Assembly: GCA_033064195.1 (NCBI GenBank)
Contig: JARBJD010000029.1
Span: 62,001-126,000, forward strand
DNA from: Blattamonas nauphoetae
Lineage: Eukaryota > Preaxostyla > Oxymonadida
Length of the DNA: 64,000 bases
Reading direction: 5' to 3'
The first letter of the stretch is position 1. Each line of letters begins with the position of its first letter. Below the pieces are notes generated by a model. That model saw only the letters and a program-made list of their open reading frames with translations, did not search any database and was not told the DNA's origin. Of this stretch, positions 9,755 through 19,578 are shown one piece after another. A program made the position numbers and the translations under genes.

Positions 9755-12700
9755 ATGATGATCTTGATCACGCTATTCCAATTCCTTCATTCGATGAATG
9801 AAGTTTGCAGAGATTTCAAAACCATATTTCCTGAGCAATCGAACCGAAACTGGAATGGCTGGAACTCTGAACCGACAGTGATACAGTTCGAATCAGAATG
9901 GTTTTCGACAGACTCATTTCCGATAGTATCTCGGAAGCTGGAGATACGTGGAAACATGACCCGACTATCAGTTCCCGAAGAATCACAAGAATTGTCGATT
10001 GAACAACTGAAGACAAACACTGCGGATGAATCGAAGGTTCAGAGCAATGCGAAGCTGTGTTTGTTGGAAGTGCAGAACAGCACGCTTTGGATGACCTCGT
10101 GGTGTCTGGATGTGGGAAGGAGTGGATGGTCAGCTTGTCTGGTTTCGTCGTCGGATTTGAGAATCGAGGAAAGCGAGCTGATTTCGAACATGGAATGCTC
10201 ACCGTTGATTGTTTGTGGTGATATTGCTGGACATGGAAGCCAAATCCAGATTATTCGAAGCACTCACATTTCTCAATCGAATGTGGTTCTTCCACTTGTG
10301 GGAACCTGCAGAAATGCAAGTGGGATTGACATTGGAACACAAGTGATGACAGATCAGACAACAAACAGCGATTCTCATGACAAGGTTTCGATTAGTGGTG
10401 TTGGCCTTTTGATGACGAATCAGCACTTTGCACTTGGAACTGGTCCTCTTTTCACGTTCCACACTGGTGCCGTGCTAGAAAATGGGATGTCAGTGGAAAC
10501 GAGTATGCTGGAAAGCACTCTTGTGAATGTTTCATCGTCGTCTGCTTTCTCGCCAAGCGAACATCTGTTTGGGAGTGAAGTGAGTCAGCGAGTGGTTGGG
10601 AGTTGTGTTGAGAAGTGCACGAACCACGACAGCGGGACAGGAATGATGTCGCCGAACATGGGAGGGAATTTGGTTTGTCTGAACACCTCGTTCGCCTCGT
10701 GCATCCGCGAACGAAACACCAAGTTGGAATACTCGTTCGAAAACCGAACCAACACCTCGACTCCAGCTCGACTGAACAACGTGTCATCAGATGTCACTTC
10801 CGTGTCCTTCACTCTCTGCACCTTCAACGAGATGACAGTCGCAGCTGGCGGAGGTGGAGGCGGATCAGCGATCTTCATCTTCGAAGCAAACTCCGCTCTG
10901 ACCATCCAAACGTGCTTCTTCAGCAAATGCACCTGCACAGCGACTGATGACGATGGAGGGGCAGCATACTTCTTCTGCGCTGGAGACAACAGACACACCT
11001 TCTCCGCCTCTGACTCCTCTTGCTCGGAATGTTCCACTCTCTCCACTTGGTTCGCGTGGAACTCTGGCGGAAGCTTCTGTGTTGTCAACGCGTCTGCCGT
11101 GTCGATGGACAAATGCTTCATCGAAGACTGCTCGGCGTTGCTGGATGGCGGAGTATATCTCTTTTCCGACGGCATCACCGTCTCGAACACCGCCTTCGTT
11201 GGATGCTCTTCGACGGGTCGTGGTGGAGGACTGTCCCTTCCTGTTGTGCTCACTTTGTCTCTCTCCTTTCTCCAGTTCAGAGGGTGCTCCTCTGAAAACG
11301 AACCGCAAGGAAAGGACATCTTTTTCTTCTACACGGGACTCACAATCAAGCCTGACGCGATTCAATTCTGCGACTCCACCTCAGGCGAACCGAATGTCTA
11401 CTTCCCTGAAGACGAGATTTTCGACAGCACGCTCGTTCCGCAGATCTCCCCAACACCCACAATTGTGGATGTGGATGTCTCGTTCAGTGGAAGTGAAGCA
11501 ACAGTGACAGTCGAGACAAACATTGCAATCAAAGGAACGTTGGGAGTGCTGCTGAATGGATCGAATGTTCCGCGGCTGGTGCATGTCATTTTTGGAGAAC
11601 CGACAGTCGTGTCGAAAGTCGGAACAGCTGTCGTTTCGTGTGGATCGAATGGTGTTCTTCCCATCGACACGACATACACTGAACACAAATGGACACTCGC
11701 TCCCTTCCCTCGACCGACAATTCACGCTCTTGTGTCGGCAGAGCTGGAAGATTCGAACTCAACAAAGATTGTGTTGAGTGGAGTGAGATTCTACGAAGGG
11801 GAGTATTGGATGATTGTTGAGAAGGATGGGAATGAATGGAACATCTCACTGACTCAATCTGACTCAGAAACACTGACAGGAAGAGCACCTCTTCATCCAT
11901 CGACAGCATCTGAGAGAGTGGAATGGTCGACAGAATACGAAGTGGCAAAAGTGATGTGGCAGCTTCCAGATGGAGTGACAGAGGAAGAAGCCGTCCTCAC
12001 GAAAACAATCACATTCACCACTCCCGATGCACCGATCCGAATCACAGCAGCTTCTTGCTCGCTGGGAGGTGTTGAACAGAAATCAGCGCTCGTGACTCTG
12101 ACGGGAGTGAAGTTGGGAGGAGACAAAGACTTCAACATCACAGTTCGGAAGATGGACGGATCGACACCAAGCGGTTCTCCGATCGTGTTGAGTGGGAAAC
12201 TCTCTGGTGCATCCTCGTTGACCTCTCACACACTCTCTGTCTTGATCTTCGGAGCGGCCAGTCCTTCCCTCTCATTCGAAACCAGATATTTGATCACTGA
12301 GTTCGACGTTGATGGGAGTGTGTCAGTTGTGGATGCTGGTGTTACATTCGATGTGCCTCCTGAACCTCCTCGCATCACGGGTGTGGAATCTCGACGACTG
12401 ACGAACGATCTGAGTAAGATGATTGTGGTTTTGGAAGGTCGTGCTCTCGACTCTCGAACAGGAAAAGTGAATCTGACGGATGGAACCAAGACGTGGGAAT
12501 CGTTGTCGAATGTGGTTATTGTGGACAACACGCACTGCACTGCGGAATTTCGAGTTGGAAACCACGAAATGACTGGTCAGCTGAAATATGGAAGTTCGTT
12601 CACTCTTCAAGGAATGTGGTCAGAATTGATTGGATTTCATGTTGAAGATGGAGTCACTGTTAAAGTACCTCATCCTCCTCTCATCACCTCCATCACCAAT

Positions 12701-15151
12701 CCAAGCGCTGTCTCCACACCTTCGTTTGTTCTTACCGTGTCTGGTTCTGATCTTCCATCTGGCAAGACATTCGAAGTGACACTCACAACTGGCCACACAT
12801 TCGAGATTTCGTTCAGCTCAGAAGCAACTGGAAGGTCAGGGGATATCGCGATTGGAGGAGTTGGAGAGATTTCATACGGGACAGGATACACGATCAAGTC
12901 GATCATTCGAAAAGTGTCTGGACAGGAGGACGAACACATCCTGTTCCCATCAACATCATTCACAACGCCACTCGGTCCGACGCTGTCGTTGATCTCGTGT
13001 GATCTCGATTTGTCAAATCCGAACTTTGTGAAAGTGACGCTGACAACGATGAATATGCCATCAGAAGCTTTCACGCTGACTTTGACGACGACAGAGACAC
13101 CGATTGAAATTGTTGAGCTGTCATTGTCTTCAGCATCGATCTCGTCAGGATTGATTGTGGTGGAAGTGTACAACAAGACTCAAACACTGAAATATGGAAG
13201 GTCATACTCAGTTTCTGGAATGAGGAGTTCATCGGTGATTGCTGTTGTTTCAGCACCTACATTCTCCACTCCAGACGAGCCAGCTCGAATCGAAGCATGC
13301 TCCAATCGCCAACTGAACAAGGATCGAACCGAAATGATTATCTTTTTGGAAGGTCGCGCGCTCCTCTCTCGAACGGGAAAAGTGAATCTGACAGATGGAA
13401 TCAAGACGTGGGAATCGTTGTCGAATGTGGTTATTGTGGACAACACGCACTGCACTGCGGAGTTTGGAGTTGGAGAAGCAGAAACAGTGGGATTGATGAA
13501 ATATGGAAGTTCGTACACACTGAAAGGAATGTGGACAGAATCGAGTGGATTTCTTGTGAATGATGGAATCACAATCGTTATTCCGTTCCCACCATCGCTC
13601 TCCAGAATTCAAAGTGTCTTCGTCGACACTCGGAAGACGTCTTGCTTTGTTGTTGTGACTGGAACAGATCTCATTCCGGGGAAGAAATATGAACTGACAC
13701 TGAACACGAGCATCACACTGAATATGACATTCACGACATCAACAGAAGGAACATCGAACGAAGTTTCGATTGGAGAAAGTGGAATCCTGAAGTATAACAC
13801 GACATACACAATCACATCACTCATCCCAACAAATAAAGACGTTGGAGACATTCTTCTCGAAGGACCTCTCTCTTTCACGACAGGAGACAACACAATTGTG
13901 GATGTGATTGTATCGGAAGGAGGATCGAAAAGCACCGATGAATGTGGAACATACTCGACGCCATGTGAATCGATTGGAATTGGGTGGAAGAAAGGGACGG
14001 AACAAGGAGGATCAGAAGGAGCGATTCTTCGGATTCTGGACTCAGCTCGGTTGGGGAATCGGCTTATGGTTGGACAGAAGAAACTGGAACTTCGGAGTTT
14101 GTTTCAAGAAGAGGGTCGTGTGGAGGTGGAAGATGTGATAAGGGAAGGGAAGGAGGAAGGAGCTGTGGTGGTCGGAGGAGGGTCGCTGCTCATGACTCAA
14201 CTAACTCTGAGGTTTCCACGTCCATCACTGTTTGGAGGAACGAAGACTGGAAGCACTGTTCTTGTGGTTGGGTTTGGAGAGTGTGTGTTTATTGAGGTTA
14301 AGATTGTGGAGAGTTTTTGGGGAGAGGGAGTTGGGATGGGAATGGTGATGTGGTCTGGAGGCTCAGTTCGTCTCTCGAAGATTGAGATGAAGTCGATCTG
14401 GATGGAGTCTGAAGTTTCACTTGTGAAATGCAGTTCGAACACAACTGAAGTGACACTTGAAATGTCGGACTGCGTGTTTGATGAAGTGGAGAGTCGCAAC
14501 GCTGCCCTTGTGGAGTTCTCGTCAACACAGCCATCGTCACACTTTGAAATGGAAAGATGTGTATTTCTTTCAACCCATCGAAATGAAACAAGAAGAGGAG
14601 AGGACGAAGGAGAGGGAATGGGAGTGGTTGTGGTGTCAACAGGACAAGAACAAACCGAAATCTCGAAATGTGTGTTCTTCGAATGTGGAACACAGTGGTC
14701 AGGAAGTGGAGGAGGGAAGAAGGGAGGAGTGTTGCTTGTCTCAGTGTGGAGTTCGTCACGATTGGATCGGAAGAAAGTTCGAATTGTGGACTGTGTTGTG
14801 ATGGACAGCTCGCCATTGAAAGAATCAGAAGAAGAGCGGATGAGAGGAGGAGTTGTTGTGTGGAGTTCAGGGAAGGGTGTGATTGTGGTTGATGTTGGTG
14901 GAAGCTGGTTTGAAGAGACTGCCGTGTCGAAGATCGGATTGGAGCGAGATGGGTTGGGTATGCCGATTGTGTCTGAGAAGCGGAAGATTGTGCATTTGGT
15001 GTTGCCAGAAATGCGCGCAGGACTTGTTGTTCGTGGAGAGGGCTGTGTGCCTTTGATTATGCGTTGTGGATCGTCGTTCAGTGGATGCTCACTTCGTGTT
15101 GAGACTCAGAAAGCGAAAGGCGCAGTCCAACAGAACCCCGATGAGCTGTGA
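9755..15151 (+). CDS. Giant beta-helix surface protein with Ig-like/IPT-like repeats
   Basis: An uninterrupted frame of about 1798 residues starts at ATG 9755; a GTG lies one codon earlier. A short hydrophobic start (MMILITLFQFLHS) may be a signal peptide. The first third shows right-handed beta-helix repeats like pectin lyase and chlamydial Pmp proteins: AFSPSEH, a GGGGGGSAIFIF stretch, FSKCTCTATDDDGGAAYFF, and SGGSFCVV. The middle is a train of about 90-residue beta modules with recurring endings such as YGSSFTLQGM and joined by PPRITGVESRRL-type linkers. A cysteine motif near 13940 (TDECGTYSTPCESIGIG) leads into a second beta-helix block of short G/V-rich repeats. It ends in NPDEL without a clear membrane helix. 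It is related to the kinase-tailed gene at 22474-27594. A secreted or surface role is inferred; the ligand is unknown. Confidence 0.8.
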   Translation: MMILITLFQFLHSMNEVCRDFKTIFPEQSNRNWNGWNSEPTVIQFESEWFSTDSFPIVSRKLEIRGNMTRLSVPEESQELSIEQLKTNTADESKVQSNAKLCLLEVQNSTLWMTSWCLDVGRSGWSACLVSSSDLRIEESELISNMECSPLIVCGDIAGHGSQIQIIRSTHISQSNVVLPLVGTCRNASGIDIGTQVMTDQTTNSDSHDKVSISGVGLLMTNQHFALGTGPLFTFHTGAVLENGMSVETSMLESTLVNVSSSSAFSPSEHLFGSEVSQRVVGSCVEKCTNHDSGTGMMSPNMGGNLVCLNTSFASCIRERNTKLEYSFENRTNTSTPARLNNVSSDVTSVSFTLCTFNEMTVAAGGGGGGSAIFIFEANSALTIQTCFFSKCTCTATDDDGGAAYFFCAGDNRHTFSASDSSCSECSTLSTWFAWNSGGSFCVVNASAVSMDKCFIEDCSALLDGGVYLFSDGITVSNTAFVGCSSTGRGGGLSLPVVLTLSLSFLQFRGCSSENEPQGKDIFFFYTGLTIKPDAIQFCDSTSGEPNVYFPEDEIFDSTLVPQISPTPTIVDVDVSFSGSEATVTVETNIAIKGTLGVLLNGSNVPRLVHVIFGEPTVVSKVGTAVVSCGSNGVLPIDTTYTEHKWTLAPFPRPTIHALVSAELEDSNSTKIVLSGVRFYEGEYWMIVEKDGNEWNISLTQSDSETLTGRAPLHPSTASERVEWSTEYEVAKVMWQLPDGVTEEEAVLTKTITFTTPDAPIRITAASCSLGGVEQKSALVTLTGVKLGGDKDFNITVRKMDGSTPSGSPIVLSGKLSGASSLTSHTLSVLIFGAASPSLSFETRYLITEFDVDGSVSVVDAGVTFDVPPEPPRITGVESRRLTNDLSKMIVVLEGRALDSRTGKVNLTDGTKTWESLSNVVIVDNTHCTAEFRVGNHEMTGQLKYGSSFTLQGMWSELIGFHVEDGVTVKVPHPPLITSITNPSAVSTPSFVLTVSGSDLPSGKTFEVTLTTGHTFEISFSSEATGRSGDIAIGGVGEISYGTGYTIKSIIRKVSGQEDEHILFPSTSFTTPLGPTLSLISCDLDLSNPNFVKVTLTTMNMPSEAFTLTLTTTETPIEIVELSLSSASISSGLIVVEVYNKTQTLKYGRSYSVSGMRSSSVIAVVSAPTFSTPDEPARIEACSNRQLNKDRTEMIIFLEGRALLSRTGKVNLTDGIKTWESLSNVVIVDNTHCTAEFGVGEAETVGLMKYGSSYTLKGMWTESSGFLVNDGITIVIPFPPSLSRIQSVFVDTRKTSCFVVVTGTDLIPGKKYELTLNTSITLNMTFTTSTEGTSNEVSIGESGILKYNTTYTITSLIPTNKDVGDILLEGPLSFTTGDNTIVDVIVSEGGSKSTDECGTYSTPCESIGIGWKKGTEQGGSEGAILRILDSARLGNRLMVGQKKLELRSLFQEEGRVEVEDVIREGKEEGAVVVGGGSLLMTQLTLRFPRPSLFGGTKTGSTVLVVGFGECVFIEVKIVESFWGEGVGMGMVMWSGGSVRLSKIEMKSIWMESEVSLVKCSSNTTEVTLEMSDCVFDEVESRNAALVEFSSTQPSSHFEMERCVFLSTHRNETRRGEDEGEGMGVVVVSTGQEQTEISKCVFFECGTQWSGSGGGKKGGVLLVSVWSSSRLDRKKVRIVDCVVMDSSPLKESEEERMRGGVVVWSSGKGVIVVDVGGSWFEETAVSKIGLERDGLGMPIVSEKRKIVHLVLPEMRAGLVVRGEGCVPLIMRCGSSFSGCSLRVETQKAKGAVQQNPDEL
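12420..13461 (+). repeat. Near-identical internal duplication in the surface protein gene
   Basis: Bases 12420-12545 and 13336-13461 are nearly the same DNA, encoding GRALDSRTGKVNLTDG and GRALLSRTGKVNLTDG and the following WESLSNVVIVDN run. The copies are 916 bases apart, while the modules between them are far more diverged. This points to recent duplication or gene conversion of one module. Confidence 0.85.
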
Positions 15152-16511
15152 TGTGTTCTCTGAAACGAATGACTCTTCAGTCGCACCTCTCCATTCACTC
15201 CCTTCCTCGTCCAACAGTACAGAAATGCAGAAATGATTGCCCCAATTGTGAATCAAGTGTCGTTTTGTTTTATCAGATTGCCAAAATCATCTTCTTTTCT
15301 CGCCTCTTCACTCAACGCACTTTCTTCAACAATCTTTTTTCGACTTTTTTCATCATTCCGTTTCGATATCTCGAAAATCACCCAACCACCTCACTCACAT
15401 TCCAAGAGATTCCGCCACACTCAGAGGTTTCGCTCCTGCTGACCCACGCCAAACAACCTGTCATCAACCAGCTGCCACCACCGACACCTCCGCCTCTGAT
15501 TGACGATTGAGCCAGCTTCTCCTCCCATCTCGTCGCGATATCTGATGGGAGCTCACTCATCTTGAATGGAATTGTCGTCCTCACAAATGATTGATCAGGT
15601 GCACCAGAAGAAGCTCTGAGCGTCGACATCATCTGAAACTAACCTGCGGCAAGGCTAAGTCTATCTAGAGCCACATTTTCGTCTCAACGAAGCAACACTC
15701 CCATCTCGCGCTCATCCTGATGTCTCGAAATGATCGGAAGACAACAGTCTACCCACACAATCTCACTTTTCGTCTCAATCTCTCACTCTCTCGTTTGGAG
15801 ATTCAGAAAGCGAAAATCGCGGAACAGCCGAACATCGACGAGCTGTGATGTGTTCTCTCGAACGGATGACACTTCTTTTGCACACCTCAAAAATCCCGAA
15901 TTGGAGGAATGATTGACCTTGCTTTGAATTGTGTGTCGTTTTCTCTTGTCATCTTCTCAGAATCATTCAAGTTTTCTCGACCCTTCATTCAACTCTCTTC
16001 ATTCAGTGTTTCTCCTCAACCACCTCCAACAGAAACTGGATGTTGAGTGGTCATTCAGTCAGAGTCAAAGCGGACTCTCGTTAAGCAATCAGAACTAATC
16101 AGCTTTATTTGTCTCACTTTTTGTCACTTCATCTCGTGTCTGGAGTTTGCTTGTCTGCATAAGTCGTCCAGTCTTCTCCATCCAAGAGAAGGGAGGAGAT
16201 GTCACCCAATCGGATTCGGACACCGCACAAGATCGTTCATGTCATCTAGTTGAGGGATCGGGACAGTGATTTGGATCACACCCATGAACTGTGAATCAAC
16301 ATGGTGAGAGTGAACGTTCACTCTAAACGCCCTTTCTCCTCAGAAACTACAATCTCACTTATCCATCTTCCCTCTCGTGGATTCTACACAATCATAACAG
16401 TCTCTTTCATGAGTTGTCTGAAAGTGGGATTTCCAGTGAAAAGACTCGACATATTCGATCATTGTGTCGTGGTTTCAAAAATAGAAATGAGGGAAATGTT
16501 TTCCGTTCCTA
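15152..16511. other. Intergenic with a duplicated 3' tail of the surface gene
   Basis: Bases 15793-15872 repeat 15095-15175, the last codons and stop of the surface protein gene, about 698 bases downstream. Both read CAGAAAGCGAAA, then GA(T/C)GAGCTGTGATGTG. Weaker similarity continues for another 150 bases or so (GAATGATTG, GTGTCGTTTT, TTCTC.CCCTTCA). The second copy has no open gene in front of it, so it is a tail relic of a lost gene copy or a partial duplication. The rest of the stretch has no supported gene. Confidence 0.65.
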
Positions 16512-17090
16512 TTATTCGGTGCGTTCACGGGCAGGTGCACATTGAATTTGACGGTCATTGAGGGTGAGGTTCTCGCAGATCTTGATACCCTTTTCTTGGT
16601 CGGCGTGAGTTTCGAACTCAACAAATCCGTATCCACGAGATCTTCCAGTATATGATTTGATGATAATGACTTCCTTAACATTGCATCCTGGGAAAGCAGC
16701 CTTCACTTCATCTTCTGTGATAGAGAAGGGAAGGTTTCCAAGATGGACACGAGTCTGAGACAACGGGGCATTAACGTCAACTTCACGACGTGGGCGAGAG
16801 GAGTCGCGGTTGAAGCGGCGGGGTCCTCTTCTTTCATACGATGGACGGTCAGATTGAGGACGAGCAATCTCGACTTTCAGTCTGCGTCCGTCAAGTTCCT
16901 GGTCGTGCAATTGGTTAACGGCCTTCTGGGCTTCACCTTCACTTCCCATATCCACAAAACCATATCCGAGGGAGCGTTCGTCACGGGATTGGATTGTCAC
17001 ATTGGCGACAGAGCCAACTTGTGAAAAGAATTCTCCAAGACCTTTGGCTGTGGTTGAGAATGAGAGGTTTCCTACGTACAGGCGGGACAT
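16512..17090 (-). CDS. RNA-binding protein with two RRM domains
   Basis: A single-exon frame of 192 residues starts at ATG 17090. RRM1 has RNP2 LYVGNLSF at residues 4-11 and RNP1 LGYGFVDM near residue 40. RRM2 has VHLGNLPF near residue 115 and RNP1 RGYGFVEF near residue 152. The linker is rich in arginine with proline and serine (SYERRGPRRFNRDSSRPRR). Two tandem RRMs with a basic linker are typical of small nuclear or cytoplasmic RNA-binding proteins in splicing, export or mRNA stability; which of these applies cannot be told. There is no neighbour sharing its strand, and none is expected in a eukaryote. Confidence 0.92.
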   Translation of the reverse strand: MSRLYVGNLSFSTTAKGLGEFFSQVGSVANVTIQSRDERSLGYGFVDMGSEGEAQKAVNQLHDQELDGRRLKVEIARPQSDRPSYERRGPRRFNRDSSRPRREVDVNAPLSQTRVHLGNLPFSITEDEVKAAFPGCNVKEVIIIKSYTGRSRGYGFVEFETHADQEKGIKICENLTLNDRQIQCAPARERTE

Positions 17091-18152
17091 TTTCCGATTT
17101 CTGGGGGTAGCGGTAGCGTGAGAGGGAAATTGATACGCCTAATTAGGAGTTTTCGATCAACCCTTTCAGACATTTTGGTGAATTCACTGTTTGTAGAATC
17201 TTCTCCATATCTATGCAACGTTTCTTATCATGCTTTTGGGGTCAAAGAGACAGACCATGCACCTGTCTGACAATTGCCAACCCTTAACTTGTCGTTTTTC
17301 GTCTAGAGAACCCCCAATGAGTCATCAAATCATCATATCATAACTGTTATGTTAATATGACAACTCTGATGTGACTATTCGTTCTTCGCTTTTCTGATGG
17401 TGTCCGTTTAACTTGCTGGACAACAGTCACAACGTCATTGCGCATTCTTCAGAAGGTGAGTCGGTTTACCGCTTATTCGTGAAGTTCATGAGAACTAATC
17501 CTGTTCTTGACGACTGTCTGGAGGACTATGAAGGAACATATATCTTCATACACAACTACAGTTCACATCTGACATTCGATCGCCTTTTCAGCAACAAAAG
17601 ACTGTCTCCACGGAGTATTCCCAGCTGTCCTCCTTCCTCACCTTTTTTCACTTTTTGACCCACCTTCTCCTTTCCCCAGTGATGATTCATGAGCGGACAA
17701 AACCATTTTTCAAAATATCGATGCGATAAGGACATCTATAAATGGAATCCCACTGTGCCTCCATAAATGGATTGAAAGTGACCGATTTCTCCCAGAAAAC
17801 CAGAATGTAATTCATCAATATCTCACAACCGATGGATGAGAAGACATCGTTGATCAACCTGTCCACCCGCCACCACTCATCTAATTTTTGCCAAATGTGT
17901 GCATGTTTTGGTTTTTTTATCTAATATGGATGATATGATGCAATATTCTAGAGAGTAGCGTCTTCTATTCGAATTCTCACCAGCGAAGGCTAATCATGAA
18001 TTTTTGGTGAATCTGAGAAGACGTGTCAGTTGTTGCACCCCACAGATATCAAAGACCCTCAGACAAATGCTTCAAACGTCTGCTATGTCATTGTAGCTTC
18101 GCATTGAGATTGCCTAAATTGACAGTTCGAGAACTGCCTCAAAACTCACCCA
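17091..18152. other. Intergenic between divergent genes, no supported gene
   Basis: This stretch lies between the starts of the RRM gene and the methionine-synthase-like gene and must hold both promoters. A forward frame at 17413-17658 is open but featureless. No clear TATA or other box could be chosen with confidence. Confidence 0.4.
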
Positions 18153-19283
18153 ATGTCAAAGATTACCGGACCGTATCGCGCTGATCAAGTTGGAAGCCTT
18201 CTTCGAACTCAAGCTATTCATGATGCTCGAAAGAAGAAAGCAGCAGGAGAAATCACCGACGCAGAATTGAAATCAATCGAAGATCAAGAAATCCTCACAA
18301 TTGTGAAGAAACAAGCTGAAATCGGACTGAAATCTTTGACAGACGGCGAATTCCGAAGAAGTTGGTACATGCATGACTTCTTCTACGGTCTTATTGGCAT
18401 CGAGAAAGTGATCACCGAAGCGGGATGCAAATTCAACGCCTGCGAGACCCGACCCGAAGGTATCCATGTATCTGGCCGTGTGGCATATAACCCTGACCAT
18501 CCATTCTTTTCCCACTTTGATTATCTGAAAAGTGTCGTCCCTGAAGGCTGCGTTGCCAAAATGACAATTCCATCCTGCGCCATCCTCCTTGACCAGTACG
18601 TCCTCTACGGAACATACCCACCAGTTAAATACTCCAATGAAGAAGAATACCTCCTTGAAGTCGCACAAACATACAACCAGACCATCAAGGAGTTCTACCG
18701 TCGTGGATGCAGATATCTCCAACTTGACGACACAACATGGGGCGGCATCATCACTGTGCTTCTTTCACCGGCTCCTGACGCTGTGAAGGAAGCTGTCCGC
18801 GAGAAGGCTCAACGCCTCGTTCGCGTCACCAATCTCGCTTTGGAAGGGATTCCCGATGATCTCCTCATTTCTCTGCACATCTGCCGAGGAAATTACAAAT
18901 CAGACTTCCTCTTTTCTGGTGCTTATAACTGTGTGAGTGAGTATCTGGCTCAACTCAACGTGGACGGATACTTTTTGGAGTACGACAACGAACGCGCAGG
19001 TGGATTCGATGCTCTCGAAGCTATTGCCAAGGCGGACACTGCTGGCAAGAAGCGCGTGGTTCTTGGCGTTTTCACGTCGAAAGAAGCAAAGTTGGAAAAC
19101 GAAGATGAAATTAAGGCGAGAATCGACGAGGCTGCCAAATATTTCCCGAAAGAGCGCCTGTGCCTCTCAGCGCAGTGTGGTTTTGCTTCGACAGAAGAAG
19201 GAAACTGCCTTACTGAGGAGGAACAGTTCGCCAAACTCAGCCTCATCGTGAAAGTCGCAAAGGATGTTTGGGGGTCGATTTAA
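18153..19283 (+). CDS. Cobalamin-independent methionine synthase C-domain-like enzyme (YxjG/YxjH type)
   Basis: A single-exon frame of 376 residues starts at ATG 18153. The opening ITGPYRADQVGSLLRT and the LKSLTDGEFRRSWYMHDFFYG block are hallmarks of the short MetE-C-like (YxjG/YxjH) family. The family has one TIM barrel that binds zinc through His and Cys: LISLHICRGNY carries the His-x-Cys pair, and RLCLSAQCGFAST carries the distal Cys. Full MetE makes methionine from homocysteine and methyl-tetrahydrofolate. The short forms lack the N-terminal half, and their methyl donor is not settled. In bacteria they occur with sulphur-amino-acid genes, but here the gene stands alone. The absence of introns and a bacterial-type family suggest lateral gene transfer (inference). 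Length is as usual for the family. Confidence 0.88.
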   Translation: MSKITGPYRADQVGSLLRTQAIHDARKKKAAGEITDAELKSIEDQEILTIVKKQAEIGLKSLTDGEFRRSWYMHDFFYGLIGIEKVITEAGCKFNACETRPEGIHVSGRVAYNPDHPFFSHFDYLKSVVPEGCVAKMTIPSCAILLDQYVLYGTYPPVKYSNEEEYLLEVAQTYNQTIKEFYRRGCRYLQLDDTTWGGIITVLLSPAPDAVKEAVREKAQRLVRVTNLALEGIPDDLLISLHICRGNYKSDFLFSGAYNCVSEYLAQLNVDGYFLEYDNERAGGFDALEAIAKADTAGKKRVVLGVFTSKEAKLENEDEIKARIDEAAKYFPKERLCLSAQCGFASTEEGNCLTEEEQFAKLSLIVKVAKDVWGSI

Positions 19284-19578
19284 CGGTACTATTTCGTTGT
19301 TTATGAGACATTCTTTTGAATGTCTATACACTCATCTGTTTATTCTGTCGAGCCGCTTTTTTAACATTTCCGTTGCATCTTTCTCCTCATCGCCCTTGTT
19401 ATTGGTGAAACCATTCAATTTTTTCTGAAACCAGTTCATCAGATGCTCCTTAGAGTGTGGTGGATGAGTGGGAGGGACAGACAGACACTCCACTAACTCC
19501 AATCACGACACTGCCTGTTTCTTCGCGATGAGGAGAGTAGAGATGAGATGGAGTGATGAGGACCGACTCTCACCAGAG

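Noticed and set aside
10585-11319. A 244-codon reverse frame inside the giant surface gene
   Set aside because: Antisense shadow of a GC-rich beta-helix block, with no domain.
19284-19578. Possible extra exon after the methionine-synthase-like gene
   Set aside because: The enzyme is already full length for its family, and the stretch has no splice pattern or domain.
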